From: Methylocaldum sp. 14B
GTDB taxonomy: Bacteria; Pseudomonadota; Gammaproteobacteria; Methylococcales; Methylococcaceae
Length of the DNA stretch: 64,000 bases
Reading direction: 5' to 3'
Assembly (NCBI RefSeq): GCF_002005105.1
Contig: NZ_MSCV01000004.1
Coordinates: forward strand, 150,680 to 214,679
Both the position numbers and the translations under genes were made by a program. The notes under the pieces are model-generated. The model searched no databases. It had not been told where the DNA came from and saw nothing but the letters and a program-made list of their open reading frames with translations. Shown here piece after piece: positions 33,776-44,100 of the stretch (position 1 is the first letter of the stretch; the number at the start of each line of letters is the position of its first letter).

Positions 33776-35140
33776 ATGAGACTCTGGCCCGACAGCATCG
33801 CCGGCAGGATCGTTGGGCTGCTCGTCGCTGGGCTTGCTCTCACCATGTTGGCAAGCCTGTCGATCTTCATGCTGGATCTGTTCCACGGCAAGGGATGGGA
33901 CGAGACTTTCCGAAACCTGCACCGTACCGCCGTCGTCGCCTCGGTGCTGAATCGGGTGTCCCCCGATTCCCGGCTGGCCTTGATTCCCGCCTTGAGCGAA
34001 CCGGGCCTGTCGGTTGCCTGGCGGCCCGGAGAAACGCCGCCCGCCATGGCTCAAGACGCGATGACCCACCATCTGGCGCGCGATGTCCGCGTTCTTTCGG
34101 AGTCTTACGGGCTAGAGCGGGTCGAGGCCGGGTATCCGGCCGGCGCGCAGCGGCCGGCATTGGACTGGATGATGCCGGCACCGGGCCCTCTGCACGTTTG
34201 GGTGGCGCTGTCGGATGGCACCTGGGTGCAGTTCTCGATGGCAACCGAGCGTGTCGGCGCGCTTTCGACCTTGCGGCTGGTGCTGGCAATCGGCGTGTCA
34301 TTATTCGGCATCATGGCGTTGGGGCTATGGGCCGCGCGCAAGGTGACCGCTCCACTGGCCCGGTTCGCCCTTGCCGCGCAACGGCTCGGCGCCAATGTGG
34401 ATGTCCCGCCCATGAGCGAGACCGGCCCCAGCGAAATCCGCCAGGCCGCGGCGGCTTTCAACGACATGCAAAACCGCATCCGCCGCCTGATCGAAGACCG
34501 TACTTTAATGCTGGGCGCCATTTCCCACGATGTGAGAACCGCACTGACCCGGCTGAGATTCCGCACGGAATTGATAGTAGACCCCGCTCAACGCCGGAAA
34601 GCGGCCGCCGACCTGGACGAGATGGAATCGATGCTGACAGCGAGCTTGTCCTTCGCCCGCGACGATTCGGCGGCGGAACCTCCGACCGTTCTCGATCTGT
34701 CGGTACTGCTGCAAAGCCTATGCGACGATTTCGCCGACGCCGGAAAGCCTGTTTCCTGCGAAGGCCCCTTGCATCTGAAATATTCGGGCCGCCCGGTGTC
34801 GCTGCGCCGCGCCTTCGCCAACCTCATCGACAATGCCCTGACCTACGGGCGAGCAGCGGACGTGGTGCTGATCGATAGCGGCGACTGCATCGAGATCACC
34901 ATCGGCGACCGCGGACCCGGAATTCCCGACGCGATGAGGGATCGGGTTTTCGTCCCGTTCTTCCGCCTGGAAGCCTCGCGCAGCCGCAAAACCGGCGGCA
35001 CCGGGCTGGGGCTCACCATCGCCCGCATGGTCGTGCGCCGCCACGGCGGCGAAATTGCCCTGGCCGACCGACCGGGCGGCGGCTTGCTGGTGAAGGTGAC
35101 TTTGCCCAAGGTGTCGTCCCCGGTTTTTGCCGGCCTCTGA
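33776..35140 (+). CDS. EnvZ-like sensor histidine kinase
   Basis: A 454-aa inner-membrane kinase. Helices near 11-33 and 170-190 enclose a ~135-residue periplasmic sensor, followed by HAMP (AARKVTAPLARFALAAQRLG). HisKA is LMLGAISHDVRTALTRLRFR with the phospho-His, and HATPase_c has NLIDNALTYG, DRGPGIPD and TGGTGLGLTIARMV. The layout matches EnvZ-like partners of OmpR-type regulators. Its last 273 coding bases plus 48 bp downstream are duplicated 10 kb away at 45025-45321. Confidence 0.9.
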   Translation: MRLWPDSIAGRIVGLLVAGLALTMLASLSIFMLDLFHGKGWDETFRNLHRTAVVASVLNRVSPDSRLALIPALSEPGLSVAWRPGETPPAMAQDAMTHHLARDVRVLSESYGLERVEAGYPAGAQRPALDWMMPAPGPLHVWVALSDGTWVQFSMATERVGALSTLRLVLAIGVSLFGIMALGLWAARKVTAPLARFALAAQRLGANVDVPPMSETGPSEIRQAAAAFNDMQNRIRRLIEDRTLMLGAISHDVRTALTRLRFRTELIVDPAQRRKAAADLDEMESMLTASLSFARDDSAAEPPTVLDLSVLLQSLCDDFADAGKPVSCEGPLHLKYSGRPVSLRRAFANLIDNALTYGRAADVVLIDSGDCIEITIGDRGPGIPDAMRDRVFVPFFRLEASRSRKTGGTGLGLTIARMVVRRHGGEIALADRPGGGLLVKVTLPKVSSPVFAGL

Positions 35141-35188
35141 CTGACATCGGCGATTACAGATGTTGTAGGTCGGCAACCCTTTGCCGAC
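34868..35188. repeat. Left copy of 0.3-kb direct repeat flanking the restriction-modification region
   Basis: 321 bp covering the kinase 3' end and the first downstream palindrome. The right copy (45025-45321) is 24 bp shorter by one deletion between two GGCGAC hexamers. Otherwise I count about three substitutions. Confidence 0.88.
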
Positions 35189-35513
35189 GAAGACGCTCGG
35201 CCGGGACGTGGCGTCGGGAAGGGATTCCCGACCTACAGGGTGCTACGGTCGTAGGTCGGCAATCCTTTGCCGACAAACCCGTTGGCCCGACGGAAGCGTC
35301 GGGAAGGGTCGCGACTAAAGCGACCGTTTGCGATTGGAAGGGGGACTTTGGTGCTCCCAAAGTTCCCGTTTGCGATTGGAAGGGGCGTCCTGGCGCTCCA
35401 ATCGCAAACGGTCTGGCCGGGAGCGCCGGCCAGACCCTTCCCAGGACGGCCGTTTGCGATTGGAAGGGATTCCCGACCTACTAAAACCGATAAAGTAGGT
35501 CGGCAACCCTTTG
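35165..35513. repeat. Palindromic repeat cluster filling the 35141-35533 gap
   Basis: Contains three palindromes of the type GTCGGCAA-(AC/TC)CC-TTTGCCGAC and one GTCGGGAAGGGATTCCCGAC. It also has four direct or inverted copies of CGTTTGCGATTGGAAGGG nested around GC-rich inverted repeats. The first ~110 bp reappear at 63852-63960 with few changes. No gene in this stretch. Confidence 0.8.
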
Positions 35514-35533
35514 CCGACAACGATGTCTACAAA

Positions 35534-36070
35534 TCAGCCTGCCCGGGAATCAGCGAATAGACCGCGGCGGGGCCGTCCGTGCAGCATCAATCGGTTGCGC
35601 GCGATGCATTCGAACGTCGCGCCGCTCTTTTCGGCGCCCCGCCGGTTCGGATAATTGCCTTCGATGGCCACGATCTCGAGGCGTGTCAGCCGGATTTCGG
35701 AAAACCCAAACCCCGCGATGAGACGAACCGCCCGCGTGGCGATGCCTTGCCCCTGCCGGGATTGCCTGATCGAATAGCCGATGTTGCCGAAGCCGTGCTC
35801 CCGGTTGATCTGATTGATCGCGATACCGCCGTAGAATTCCCCGTCTTCCGTGGAGAAGACGCCCAAATCATAGGCGGAACCGGAACGTATATTTCCCGCG
35901 CACTCGCCGAACCACGACCGCGCCGCATCGAGGTCGAACCCCTGGTGGCACCGGGGCATCCACCGGCCCACGGAATGCACGGATTCGTGCGCCGCATCGA
36001 CGAAAGCTGGACCGTCGTCTTCCCGGAACGGACGGATGCAAAGGCCTGAGCCGAGCAACGGCGGCGTCAT
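35534..36070 (-). CDS. RimJ/RimL-type GNAT acetyltransferase
   Basis: A 178-aa acetyltransferase beginning LCIRPFREDDGPAFVDAA and containing NIGYSIRQSRQGQGIATRAV, the acetyl-CoA loop Q-x-x-G-x-A of the RimJ/RimL group. It ends with the typical NRRGAEKSGATFE. Members acetylate protein N-termini or small amines; the target is unknown. First gene inside the repeat-bounded region. The 380 bp between it and the next gene (36071-36450) hold only weak promoter-like sequence and a GCACCCC/GGGGTGC inverted repeat around 36369-36411. Confidence 0.83.
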   Translation of the reverse strand: MTPPLLGSGLCIRPFREDDGPAFVDAAHESVHSVGRWMPRCHQGFDLDAARSWFGECAGNIRSGSAYDLGVFSTEDGEFYGGIAINQINREHGFGNIGYSIRQSRQGQGIATRAVRLIAGFGFSEIRLTRLEIVAIEGNYPNRRGAEKSGATFECIARNRLMLHGRPRRGLFADSRAG

Positions 36071-36450
36071 GTCGCTTCTTCTTTGAACTATTAATCCGCG
36101 GGTTGAAATGACAGCGGCCCATAAAAGCTATCACTGCCCGGCGCTTTCGCAAACAAAGGGATATCCGGAAATCCCATGACACGGGATGGGCCGAGGCTCG
36201 AAGCCCAAAGCTCGACCGAGCGCACTCGATTGGCAACGCCTCCACCGTGTAAGGCACATCCGGCCCTCTCGTCGACGTAGTCGCCGGTGCGATTTATCTC
36301 GGTTTTGGGGCGCCTTTCAAAAAGTTTCTTGTGTCAATTCAGATGCATGGCTAGCATTTTTTCCATTTATGCACCCCCGGAGCGTAAAGTTTTGCGACAT
36401 TTCGGGGTGCCTATTTCTAGTCAGCCGCAATCAACACCAGGAGACTCGCC

Positions 36451-36858
36451 ATGAAAATTACCGTCGAAACCACCGTCGCCGTGCCCATCGAAGAAGTCTG
36501 GCGTGCCTATACGACACCCGAGGAGATCAAGCAGTGGAATACCGCGTCCGATGACTGGCACACAACCGCTGCCACAGTGGATTTGCGCGTGGGCGGCGCC
36601 TTCTCGTCGTGGATGGAGGCAAAGGACGGCAGCAAGGGATTTGATTTTGCCGGAATTTATACAAATGTCGTGAAACACAAGCTGATCGAGTACTCGTTCG
36701 GTGATCGCGCGGCGCAGGTCGAGTTCGCCGATGGCCCGAAAGGCGTTAAAGTACGCGTAACGTTCGATAGTGAGTCCACTCATCCCGTCGAACAACAGCG
36801 CGACGGGTGGCAGGCCATTCTGAACAGCTTCGCTCGCCACGTCGAGGCACGCCGGTAA
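36451..36858 (+). CDS. SRPBCC/AHSA1-like protein
   Basis: A 135-aa protein with CAGGAGA before its ATG. The START-type fold begins MKITVETTVAVPIEEVWRAY, contains the motif EEIKQWNTASDDWHT, and continues VGGAFSSWMEAKDGSKGFDF to a C-terminal helix GWQAILNSFARHVE. Related to the protein at 21810 but of a different subgroup. Ligand unknown. Confidence 0.85.
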   Translation: MKITVETTVAVPIEEVWRAYTTPEEIKQWNTASDDWHTTAATVDLRVGGAFSSWMEAKDGSKGFDFAGIYTNVVKHKLIEYSFGDRAAQVEFADGPKGVKVRVTFDSESTHPVEQQRDGWQAILNSFARHVEARR

Positions 36859-37000
36859 CTTCTCGCGGCGCCAATCGCCGCCGACAACCCGTTCGACACC
36901 GACTCGCAAAACGGGCCGCCTCCCGCCCTTTTTGCTCGCGGGGCAACGCGAGCGTTAACCTCCCGATCCATCCAAGAAGTGGACCTTGCACTCAAAAAAC

Positions 37001-38698
37001 ATGGCCAGAAAGAACGCCCAAATACCCAAACAGGAAGAACCCATCGAAAAGCAGCTCTGGAAAGCGGCGGACAAGCTGCGCAAGAACATCGACGCGGCGG
37101 AGTACAAGCACATCGTGCTGGGGCTGATCTTCCTCAAGTACATCTCCGACGCCTTCGACGAACTGTACGAAAAACTCAAGGCAGGCGAGGGCGAGTACGC
37201 CGGGGCCGACCCGGAGGACAAGGACGAATACAAGGCGGAGAATGTTTTCTTCGTGCCGGAGACCGCGCGCTGGTCGTATCTGCTCACCAAGGCCAAGCAG
37301 CCGGACATCGGCAAGACGGTGGACGCCGCCATGGACGCCATCGAAAAGGAAAACCCCTCGCTGCGCGACGTGCTGCCCAAGGTCTACGCCCGCGGCAACC
37401 TCGACCCCACCAACCTTGGCGGGTTGATCGACCTGGTCGGCAATATCGCCTTGGGCGAAGCCAAGGCGCGCAGCGCGGATATCCTCGGCCACGTGTTCGA
37501 ATATTTCCTCGGCGAATTCGCCCTGGCCGAAGGCAAGAAGGGCGGCCAGTTCTACACGCCGCGCAGCGTGGTCGAACTGCTGGTGGAAATGCTGGAGCCC
37601 TACAAGGGCCGGGTGCTCGACCCCTGCTGCGGTTCCGGCGGCATGTTCGTGCAGTCGGAAAAGTTCGTCGAAGACCACCAGGGCAAGGTGAACGACATCT
37701 CCATCTTCGGCCAGGAGAGCAACCACACCACCTGGCGCCTGGCGAAGATGAACCTCGCCATCCGCCACATCGACAGCTCGCAGGTGAAATGGAACAACGA
37801 GGGCTCGTTCCTCAACGACGCCCACAAGGACCTGAAGGCCGATTACGTCATCGCCAACCCGCCCTTCAACGACAGCGACTGGAGCGGCGAGCTGCTGCGC
37901 AAGGACGGCCGCTGGCAGTACGGCGCGCCGCCGGTCGGCAGCGCCAACTACGCCTGGATCCAGCATTTCCTCTACCACCTCAACCCCAACGGCCAGGCCG
38001 GCTTCGTCCTCGCCAAGGGCTCGCTCACCTCCAAGACCTCCGGCGAGGGCGAGATCCGCAAGGCGCTGGTGGAGGCGCGGCTGGTGGACTGCATCGTCAA
38101 CCTGCCCGCCAAGCTGTTCCTGAATACCCAAATCCCAGCCTGCCTGTGGTTCATTCGCCGCGGGCGCGGCGAACCCTCACCCCGGCCTAGTGGCCACCCC
38201 TCTCCCAATGGGAGAGGGGGAGAGGGATATCGAGACCGGAGGGACGAGATACTGTTCATCGACGCCCGCAACCTCGGCCACCTCATCAACCGCCGCACCC
38301 GCGAGTTTTCCCGCGAAGACATCAAGAAGATCGCCGACACCTACCACAAGTGGCGCAACAAAGACCCCTCGCTCTCCGGGCGACGGCACAACCCAGAACC
38401 CTCGCTCTCTGAAAGAGGGCACAATCCAGAACCCTCTCCCTCCGGGAGAGGGCAGGGTGAGGGTGTCTATCAAGACATCAAGGGCTTCTGCGCCTCCGCC
38501 CCCATCGAGCGCGTGCGCGAACTGGACTATGTACTCACGCCGGGCCGTTACGTCGGCCTTCCGGATGAGGAGGACGACTTCGACTTCAAGGAACGCTTCA
38601 CCAAGCTCAAGGCGGAGTTTGAAGCGCAGTTGAAAGAAGAGGCGCGCTTGAATGCATTGATTGCGGAAAATTTGGCGAAGGTGAAGATTGATGGCTAA
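37001..38698 (+). CDS. hsdM: Type I restriction-modification methyltransferase subunit HsdM
   Basis: A 565-aa adenine methyltransferase. The N-terminal HsdM helical domain ([34 protein letters not shown]) is followed by the SAM site [11 protein letters not shown] and the catalytic ANPPFND. It methylates adenine within the site specified by HsdS. Two stretches are foreign: ~20 residues rich in PSP-GRG-GEG (38160-38240) and ~33 residues of three SPSGRG-like units (38365-38465), in-frame copies of palindromic repeats. Both lie after the catalytic core, so activity may survive. The gene overlaps hsdS by 8 nt. An alternative TTG start lies 15 nt upstream. Confidence 0.92.
   Translation: MARKNAQIPKQEEPIEKQLWKAADKLRKNIDAAEYKHIVLGLIFLKYISDAFDELYEKLKAGEGEYAGADPEDKDEYKAENVFFVPETARWSYLLTKAKQPDIGKTVDAAMDAIEKENPSLRDVLPKVYARGNLDPTNLGGLIDLVGNIALGEAKARSADILGHVFEYFLGEFALAEGKKGGQFYTPRSVVELLVEMLEPYKGRVLDPCCGSGGMFVQSEKFVEDHQGKVNDISIFGQESNHTTWRLAKMNLAIRHIDSSQVKWNNEGSFLNDAHKDLKADYVIANPPFNDSDWSGELLRKDGRWQYGAPPVGSANYAWIQHFLYHLNPNGQAGFVLAKGSLTSKTSGEGEIRKALVEARLVDCIVNLPAKLFLNTQIPACLWFIRRGRGEPSPRPSGHPSPNGRGGEGYRDRRDEILFIDARNLGHLINRRTREFSREDIKKIADTYHKWRNKDPSLSGRRHNPEPSLSERGHNPEPSPSGRGQGEGVYQDIKGFCASAPIERVRELDYVLTPGRYVGLPDEEDDFDFKERFTKLKAEFEAQLKEEARLNALIAENLAKVKIDG
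38160..38240. repeat. In-frame palindromic repeat within hsdM, first
   Basis: Includes a perfect 10-bp inverted repeat CCCCTCTCCC-AAT-GGGAGAGGGG (38197-38219). Translates as a low-complexity Pro/Gly/Arg insert. Confidence 0.75.
38365..38465. repeat. In-frame palindromic repeats within hsdM, second
   Basis: Three degenerate ~33-nt units. The last contains CCCTCTCCC-TCC-GGGAGAGGG followed by CAGGGTGAGGG. All are read in frame. Confidence 0.75.
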
Positions 38699-39884
38699 GT
38701 GGGAGGATTGCACGCTAGGCGATATAGCCGATATACAGACTGGTCCTTTTGGTAGTCAGCTTCACGCCGCAGACTATGTTGAAATCGGCATCCCGTCCAT
38801 TATGCCGACAAACATCGGCAATCGGCTTGAGATACGAACAGAGGGGATAGCATGCATCAAGGAAGCCGATGCGCAGCGTCTTGAAAGATATTTGGTACAA
38901 GAAAACGATATTGTTTACAGTCGTCGGGGCGACGTTGAGAAATGTGCTTATGTTACGCATGAGCAGGCGGGTTGGCTTTGTGGTACGGGATGTCTAAGGG
39001 TTAGATTTACATCCAAAAAGGTCTATCCGAGATTTTGTGCATATTATCTGTCAACGGACGAAATCAAAGGGTGGATCAGCGGTCATGCAGTTGGAACGAC
39101 CATGCCAAACTTGAATTCTGCAATTTTGCAGCGAGTTCCATTGTTGCTCCCACCGCCATATGAACAAAAAGCCATCGCCTCGGTCCTCTCCAGCCTCGAC
39201 GACAAAATCGACCTGCTCCACCGCCAAAACAAAACCCTTGAAGCCATGGCCGAAACCCTTTTCCGCCAGTGGTTTGTGGAAGAGGCGCAGGAGGATTGGG
39301 ATGGTGTTGAGCTTGGCGATGTTGTTTCCGTAAAGGGTGGTACAACGCCGAGCACCAAAGAGCCTGCTTATTGGGATGGCGATATTCACTGGACTTCGCC
39401 ACGCGATTTGTCGAGCCACGATTCTGTTTTTCTATTCGACACAGAGAGAAAAATAACTGAGCTTGGTTTGGCGCAAATCGGCTCTGGACTGATGCCAATC
39501 GGAACGGTGCTGCTTTCGTCTCGTGCGCCAATTGGATATTTGGCTATTGCAGATATTCCAGTTGCCATTAACCAGGGCTATATCGCAATCGTCTGTGATA
39601 AGGCGCTCTCTAACTATTTCATGTATCTCTGGTGCAAGGTGAACATGGATGAAATCAAGAATGCAGGGAACGGCTCCACGTTCGAGGAAATATCTAAGTC
39701 GAATTTCAAGGCACTACAGGCGAGCAAGCCACCTACAGAAAAACTGGCGGTATTTAACGAATCTGTCTCTCCAATTTTCGACAAGATCAAGGTCAATCAG
39801 AAGCAGATACGAAAACTCGAAAAACTCCGCGACACCCTGCTGCCCAAACTCATGAGCGGCGAAGTCCGCGTGGCGCAGGCATGA
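38691..39884 (+). CDS. hsdS: Type I specificity subunit HsdS
   Basis: A 397-aa protein with two target-recognition domains separated by helical spacers. The first starts [20 protein letters not shown]; the second [20 protein letters not shown]. Conserved regions are [23 protein letters not shown] and [20 protein letters not shown]. It selects the DNA target for HsdM and HsdR. The AT-richer first half compared with neighbours fits exchange of TRDs by recombination. Overlaps hsdM; the RAYT gene begins 1 nt after its stop. Confidence 0.92.
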   Translation: MAKWEDCTLGDIADIQTGPFGSQLHAADYVEIGIPSIMPTNIGNRLEIRTEGIACIKEADAQRLERYLVQENDIVYSRRGDVEKCAYVTHEQAGWLCGTGCLRVRFTSKKVYPRFCAYYLSTDEIKGWISGHAVGTTMPNLNSAILQRVPLLLPPPYEQKAIASVLSSLDDKIDLLHRQNKTLEAMAETLFRQWFVEEAQEDWDGVELGDVVSVKGGTTPSTKEPAYWDGDIHWTSPRDLSSHDSVFLFDTERKITELGLAQIGSGLMPIGTVLLSSRAPIGYLAIADIPVAINQGYIAIVCDKALSNYFMYLWCKVNMDEIKNAGNGSTFEEISKSNFKALQASKPPTEKLAVFNESVSPIFDKIKVNQKQIRKLEKLRDTLLPKLMSGEVRVAQA

Positions 39885-39885
39885 A

Positions 39886-40428
39886 ATGACCTTTAACCCC
39901 GACATTCACCGTCGCCGTTCCATACGCCTGCGCGGCTACGATTATTCCCGGGCTGGAATGTATTTCGTCACCCTATGCACACATGACCGCACTCCCCTGT
40001 TTGGGGAGGTGATCAATGGCGAAATGAACCTGTCCGAAGCGGGCGTCATAGCCGCGGATGAAATATTGGCGACGGCAAAAATGCGCCACAATGTTTTATT
40101 CGATGAATATATCGTTATGCCAAATCACATGCACGGAATCATCGTTGTAGGGGCACGTTGCACGCGCCCTCGTTGCACGCGCCCTGATTGCGATGCCGGA
40201 CACGAGCCAGGGCGCGTGCAACGCGCCCCTACGATCGGGGATGTGGTGCGCGGGTATAAATCCGCGGTGACGAAACGAATCAATCAATTGCGCAATTCGC
40301 CCTCTTCACCGGTATGGCAACGCAATTATTACGAACACATCATCCGCGATGACTCCACCTATTTGAAGATTGCGGAATACATTCAATCCAACCCGCAGAG
40401 ATGGCGCGAGGATGTGTACTATGTTTAG
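39886..40428 (+). CDS. REP-associated tyrosine transposase (RAYT, Y1_Tnp)
   Basis: A 180-aa single-domain HUH-type transposase. It shows RRSIRLRGYDYSRAGMYFVTLCTHDR, the HUH motif in VMPNHMHGIIVV, and the catalytic-Tyr helix region VWQRNYYEHIIRDD. RAYTs mobilise REP palindromes. Between GIIVV and APTIGDVV it carries a ~28-residue insert encoded by a palindromic repeat (40147-40232). Its position within the hsd operon suggests that it hopped in. Catalytic residues seem intact. Confidence 0.88.
   Translation: MTFNPDIHRRRSIRLRGYDYSRAGMYFVTLCTHDRTPLFGEVINGEMNLSEAGVIAADEILATAKMRHNVLFDEYIVMPNHMHGIIVVGARCTRPRCTRPDCDAGHEPGRVQRAPTIGDVVRGYKSAVTKRINQLRNSPSSPVWQRNYYEHIIRDDSTYLKIAEYIQSNPQRWREDVYYV
40147..40232. 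repeat. Palindromic REP-like element inside the RAYT gene
   Basis: Left arm 40147-40170 and right arm 40209-40232 are inverted repeats matching at 23 of 24 bases. CGTTGCACGCGCCCT is tandemly duplicated (40156-40185). Reads in frame through the transposase. Confidence 0.8.
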
Positions 40429-40518
40429 CCCGACCGAACCCGCCATTGAGCTGCATAGGCAGTCATGCATGGGAAAAGTATAGTCACGCCAATATTGCCA
40501 TGAGCATAGGAGACAAGA

Positions 40519-40809
40519 ATGTTACTGGATGAATTGCGGCGGAATAGACATCGGATCGAGGCGCTGGCGCGGCAGTATGGCGCGCGGCATATCCGGGTGT
40601 TTGGCTCCGTGGCGCGGCGCGAGGAGCGGCCCGACAGCGATGTTGATTTTCTGGTTGATCTTCCCCGCGGTTACGATCTCTTTAGTCAACGCATCCCGCT
40701 GGCACAAGAACTGGAGGAGTTGCTGCATCGCAAGGTGGAAGTGGTGCCGGAGCACGAACTCAATCGGCACATTCGCGAGCAAGTGATGAACGAGGCTGTG
40801 GAGTTATGA
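40519..40809 (+). CDS. mntA: MntA-type nucleotidyltransferase antitoxin
   Basis: A 96-aa minimal nucleotidyltransferase: VFGSVARREERPDSDVDFLV holds the GSx9-10DxD active site. Its partner HepT overlaps by 4 nt. In the known type VII HEPN/MNT systems, MntA adds AMP to HepT and so silences the toxin. AGGAGA before the ATG. Confidence 0.88.
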   Translation: MLLDELRRNRHRIEALARQYGARHIRVFGSVARREERPDSDVDFLVDLPRGYDLFSQRIPLAQELEELLHRKVEVVPEHELNRHIREQVMNEAVEL

Positions 40810-41156
40810 ATAAACCGTGGCAGCCTTATGCGCTGCATATCCTGGACGCCATCGCCAAAATCCGGCGTATTCAGGCGCGCGGCGACCTTGCTCGGGACGA
40901 GGTGCTGTACGATGCCGCATTGCGAAATCTGCAGACCCTTTCCGAAGCCACCCAATTACTGCCCGACGACCGGAAAGCCGCCTTCCCATCCATTCCGTGG
41001 AGAGAGATCAGCGGCTTTCGCAACATTCTCGTACACAATTACCTCGGCTCCATCGACCCTCTGACCATCAGTAATGTGATCGAAAGACACCTGCAACCGC
41101 TTGAGGATTGCATCAGGGCTATGCTGGCGCAGGAATCGGGCGGTCGTGATGAGTAG
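40806..41156 (+). CDS. hepT: HepT-type HEPN ribonuclease toxin
   Basis: A 116-aa HEPN (DUF86) protein with the RNase motif R-x4-H-x-Y in RNILVHNYLG, which contains both the catalytic RNxxxH and the AMPylated Tyr. HepT acts as an RNA-cleaving toxin unless modified by MntA. Its end overlaps the start of hsdR by 8 nt, so toxin and endonuclease are translationally coupled. Confidence 0.88.
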   Translation: MNKPWQPYALHILDAIAKIRRIQARGDLARDEVLYDAALRNLQTLSEATQLLPDDRKAAFPSIPWREISGFRNILVHNYLGSIDPLTISNVIERHLQPLEDCIRAMLAQESGGRDE

Positions 41157-44100
41157 GATTTCGGAGTCCGAAATCGAAACCTTCGCCATCGAGTTGCTGG
41201 AACGGCTCGGCTATCAATATATCTACGCCCCCGATATCGCGCCGGACAGCGAAACACCGGAACGGGACCGCTTCGAGGAGGTGTTGCTGCTGGAACGCTT
41301 GCGCACGGCGGTGGCGCGCATCAACCCGAGCATTCCCGCCGACGCGCGCGAAGAGGCCATCAAACAGATCCAGCGGCTCAATTCGCCGGAACTCATCACC
41401 AACAACGAGGCTTTCCACCGGATGCTCACCGAAGGCATCAAGGTGATCTATCAGGACAAAGGACATGAGCGCGGCGATCTGGTGTGGCTGGTGGATTTCG
41501 CCAGGCCGGACAACAACGAATTTATCGTCGCCAATCAGTTTACGGTGATCGAGAACCACCAGAACAAGCGTCCGGACGTGGTGTTGTTCGTCAACGGCCT
41601 GCCGCTGGTGGTGATGGAACTTAAGAACGCCGCCGATGAAAACGCCACCATCGGCGCCGCGTACAAGCAGTTGCAGACCTACAAGGCGGAGATTCCCAGC
41701 CTGTTTGCCTACAACGGGATGCTGGTGATTTCCGATGGATTGGAAGCCAAGGTGGGGTCGCTATCGGCGGGATTCTCCCGCTTCATGGCGTGGAAAACGG
41801 CGGACGGCAAGCTGGAAGCCTCTCCGCTTATCAGCCAGTTGGAGACCTTGGTTAACGGCATGCTGAACAGGGCCACGCTGCTGGATTTGCTGCGGCATTT
41901 CATTGTTTTTGAACGGACTACCGTTCAAAAACAACCCTCCCTCAATCCCTCCCAAGGGGAGGGAAGCCATTATCGCGAACGGACTACCGTTCAAGGACAG
42001 CCCTCCCTCAGTCTCTCCCAAGGGGAGGGCGGCCATTATCGCGGTGGGATGGATTTTGTCGGATTGAAAAAGCAGGTTCGTGAGTTGCGCAAGCATCAAA
42101 CGAAAGCCGAGGATGTATTCTGGGAGCTTGTACGAAACAGGCAATTCCTGGGTTTGAAATTCAGAAGACAGCACCAATTCGGTCATTACGCTGTTGATTT
42201 CTACTGCCACTCCGAAAATCTCGTCATTGAATTTGACGGAGAAATTCACGAGCAGCCTGAGCAGAAGAAAAAAGACGAGAAGCGCGACAAATATTTGCAG
42301 AGCCTTGGAAATAAGGTTTTACGGTTCAAAAATGAAGACCTGCTCGACGACCCAGAGTCGGTGTTTGAGCAGATCAGCAAAAGTCTCTCTCCCTCTGGGA
42401 GAGACGGAAGAGAGGGTGGTATCACGACAGTGACTACCATCAAGAAGCTGGCCGCGTACCACCAGTACTATGCCGTCAACGCCGCCGTCGCCTCCACCTT
42501 GCGCGCGGCGAGTGAAGCGACGCCCGGAGCGGCGGAAACGCCGGAGAGCTACGGCATGGCGAGCGTAAAGACGCAACCGCCGGGCGACCGTAAGGCCGGG
42601 GTGGTGTGGCACACCCAGGGCAGCGGCAAGTCGCTGTCGATGGTGTTTTACACCGGCAAGATCGTGCTGGCGCTGGACAATCCCACCATTGTGGTGATCA
42701 CCGACCGCAACGATCTGGATGACCAACTGTTCGATACCTTCGCGGCCTGTACCCAGGTGTTGCGGCAGGAACCCAAACAGGTCGAAGACCGCCAGCAACT
42801 GAAAGACTTGCTCAAGGTCGCTTCCGGCGGGGTGATCTTCACCACCATTCAGAAATTCCAGCCGGATGCAGGCAATGTCTACGAGCAATTGACCGACCGC
42901 CGCAATGTGGTGGTGATTGCCGACGAAGCGCACCGCACCCAGTACGGCTTCAAGGCCAAGACCGTGGACGAGAAGGACGCGCAAGGCAACGTCACGGGCA
43001 AGAAGATCGTCTATGGCTTTGCCAAGTACCTGCGCGACGCCCTGCCCAATGCGACTTACCTCGGCTTTACCGGCACGCCCATCGAAAAGACCGATGTGAA
43101 CACGCCGGCGGTGTTCGGCAATTACATCGATGTCTACGACATTGCCCAGGCGGTGGAAGACGGCGCCACCAAGAAGATTTATTACGAAAGCCGTTTGGCC
43201 AAGGTGTCGCTCAGTGAAGAAGGCAAGAAGTTAATCGCTGAACTGGACGAAGAGCTGGAGCAGGACGAACTGACCGAGACCCAGAAGGCCAAGACCAAGT
43301 GGACCCAGATGGAGTCCTTGGTCGGCGCGGCGCAGCGCATCAGGAATGTGGCTCAGGATATCGTGGCGCACTTTGAAAAGCGCCAGGAAGTATTCGTCGG
43401 CAAGGGCATGATCGTGGCCATGTCGCGGCGCATTGCGGTCGAGCTTTATGACGAAATCATCAAGCTAAGGCCGCGGTGGCACTCGGATGAGCTTACCGAG
43501 GGCGTCATCAAGGTGGTGATGACGGCCTCGTCGTCGGACGGCCCGAAGTTGGCCAAGCATCACACCACCAAGCAGCAACGCAAGGCCCTGGCCGAGCGTA
43601 TGAAGGATCCGTATGACGGGTTAAAGCTGGTCATTGTGCGGGACATGTGGCTTACGGGATTCGACGCGCCGTGCATGCACACCTTGTATATCGACAAGCC
43701 CATGAAGGGCCACAACCTGATGCAGGCCATCGCGCGGGTCAACCGCGTGTACGGCGACAAACCGGCAGGGCTGGTGGTGGATTACTTGGGCATAGCGTCG
43801 GATCTTAAACAGGCCTTGTCGTTTTATGCCGATGCCGGCGGCAAGGGCGACCCCATGCTGGCCCAGGAACAGGCGGTGCAGCTCCTGCTGGAAAAATTGG
43901 AAGTGGTTTCTCAGATGTTCGACGGTTTCGCCTACGAAGACTACTTCGAGGCCGATACATCCGGGAAGCTATCCATGATCCTGGCGGCGGAGGAATATAT
44001 CCTCGGGCTGGAGGATGGAAAGAAACGCTACATTGATGAGGTTACGGCTTTATCTCAGGCGTTCGCCATCGCCATTCCCCACGATCAAGCCTTGGATGTG

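Noticed and set aside
36992..38131. A 379-codon minus-strand frame opposite hsdM
   Set aside because: Antisense shadow of high-GC codon usage; hsdM has clear catalytic motifs.
41911..42042. Tandem repeats that could suggest a CRISPR array
   Set aside because: Only two 66-nt units, translated in frame in hsdR, with no spacers and no cas genes nearby.
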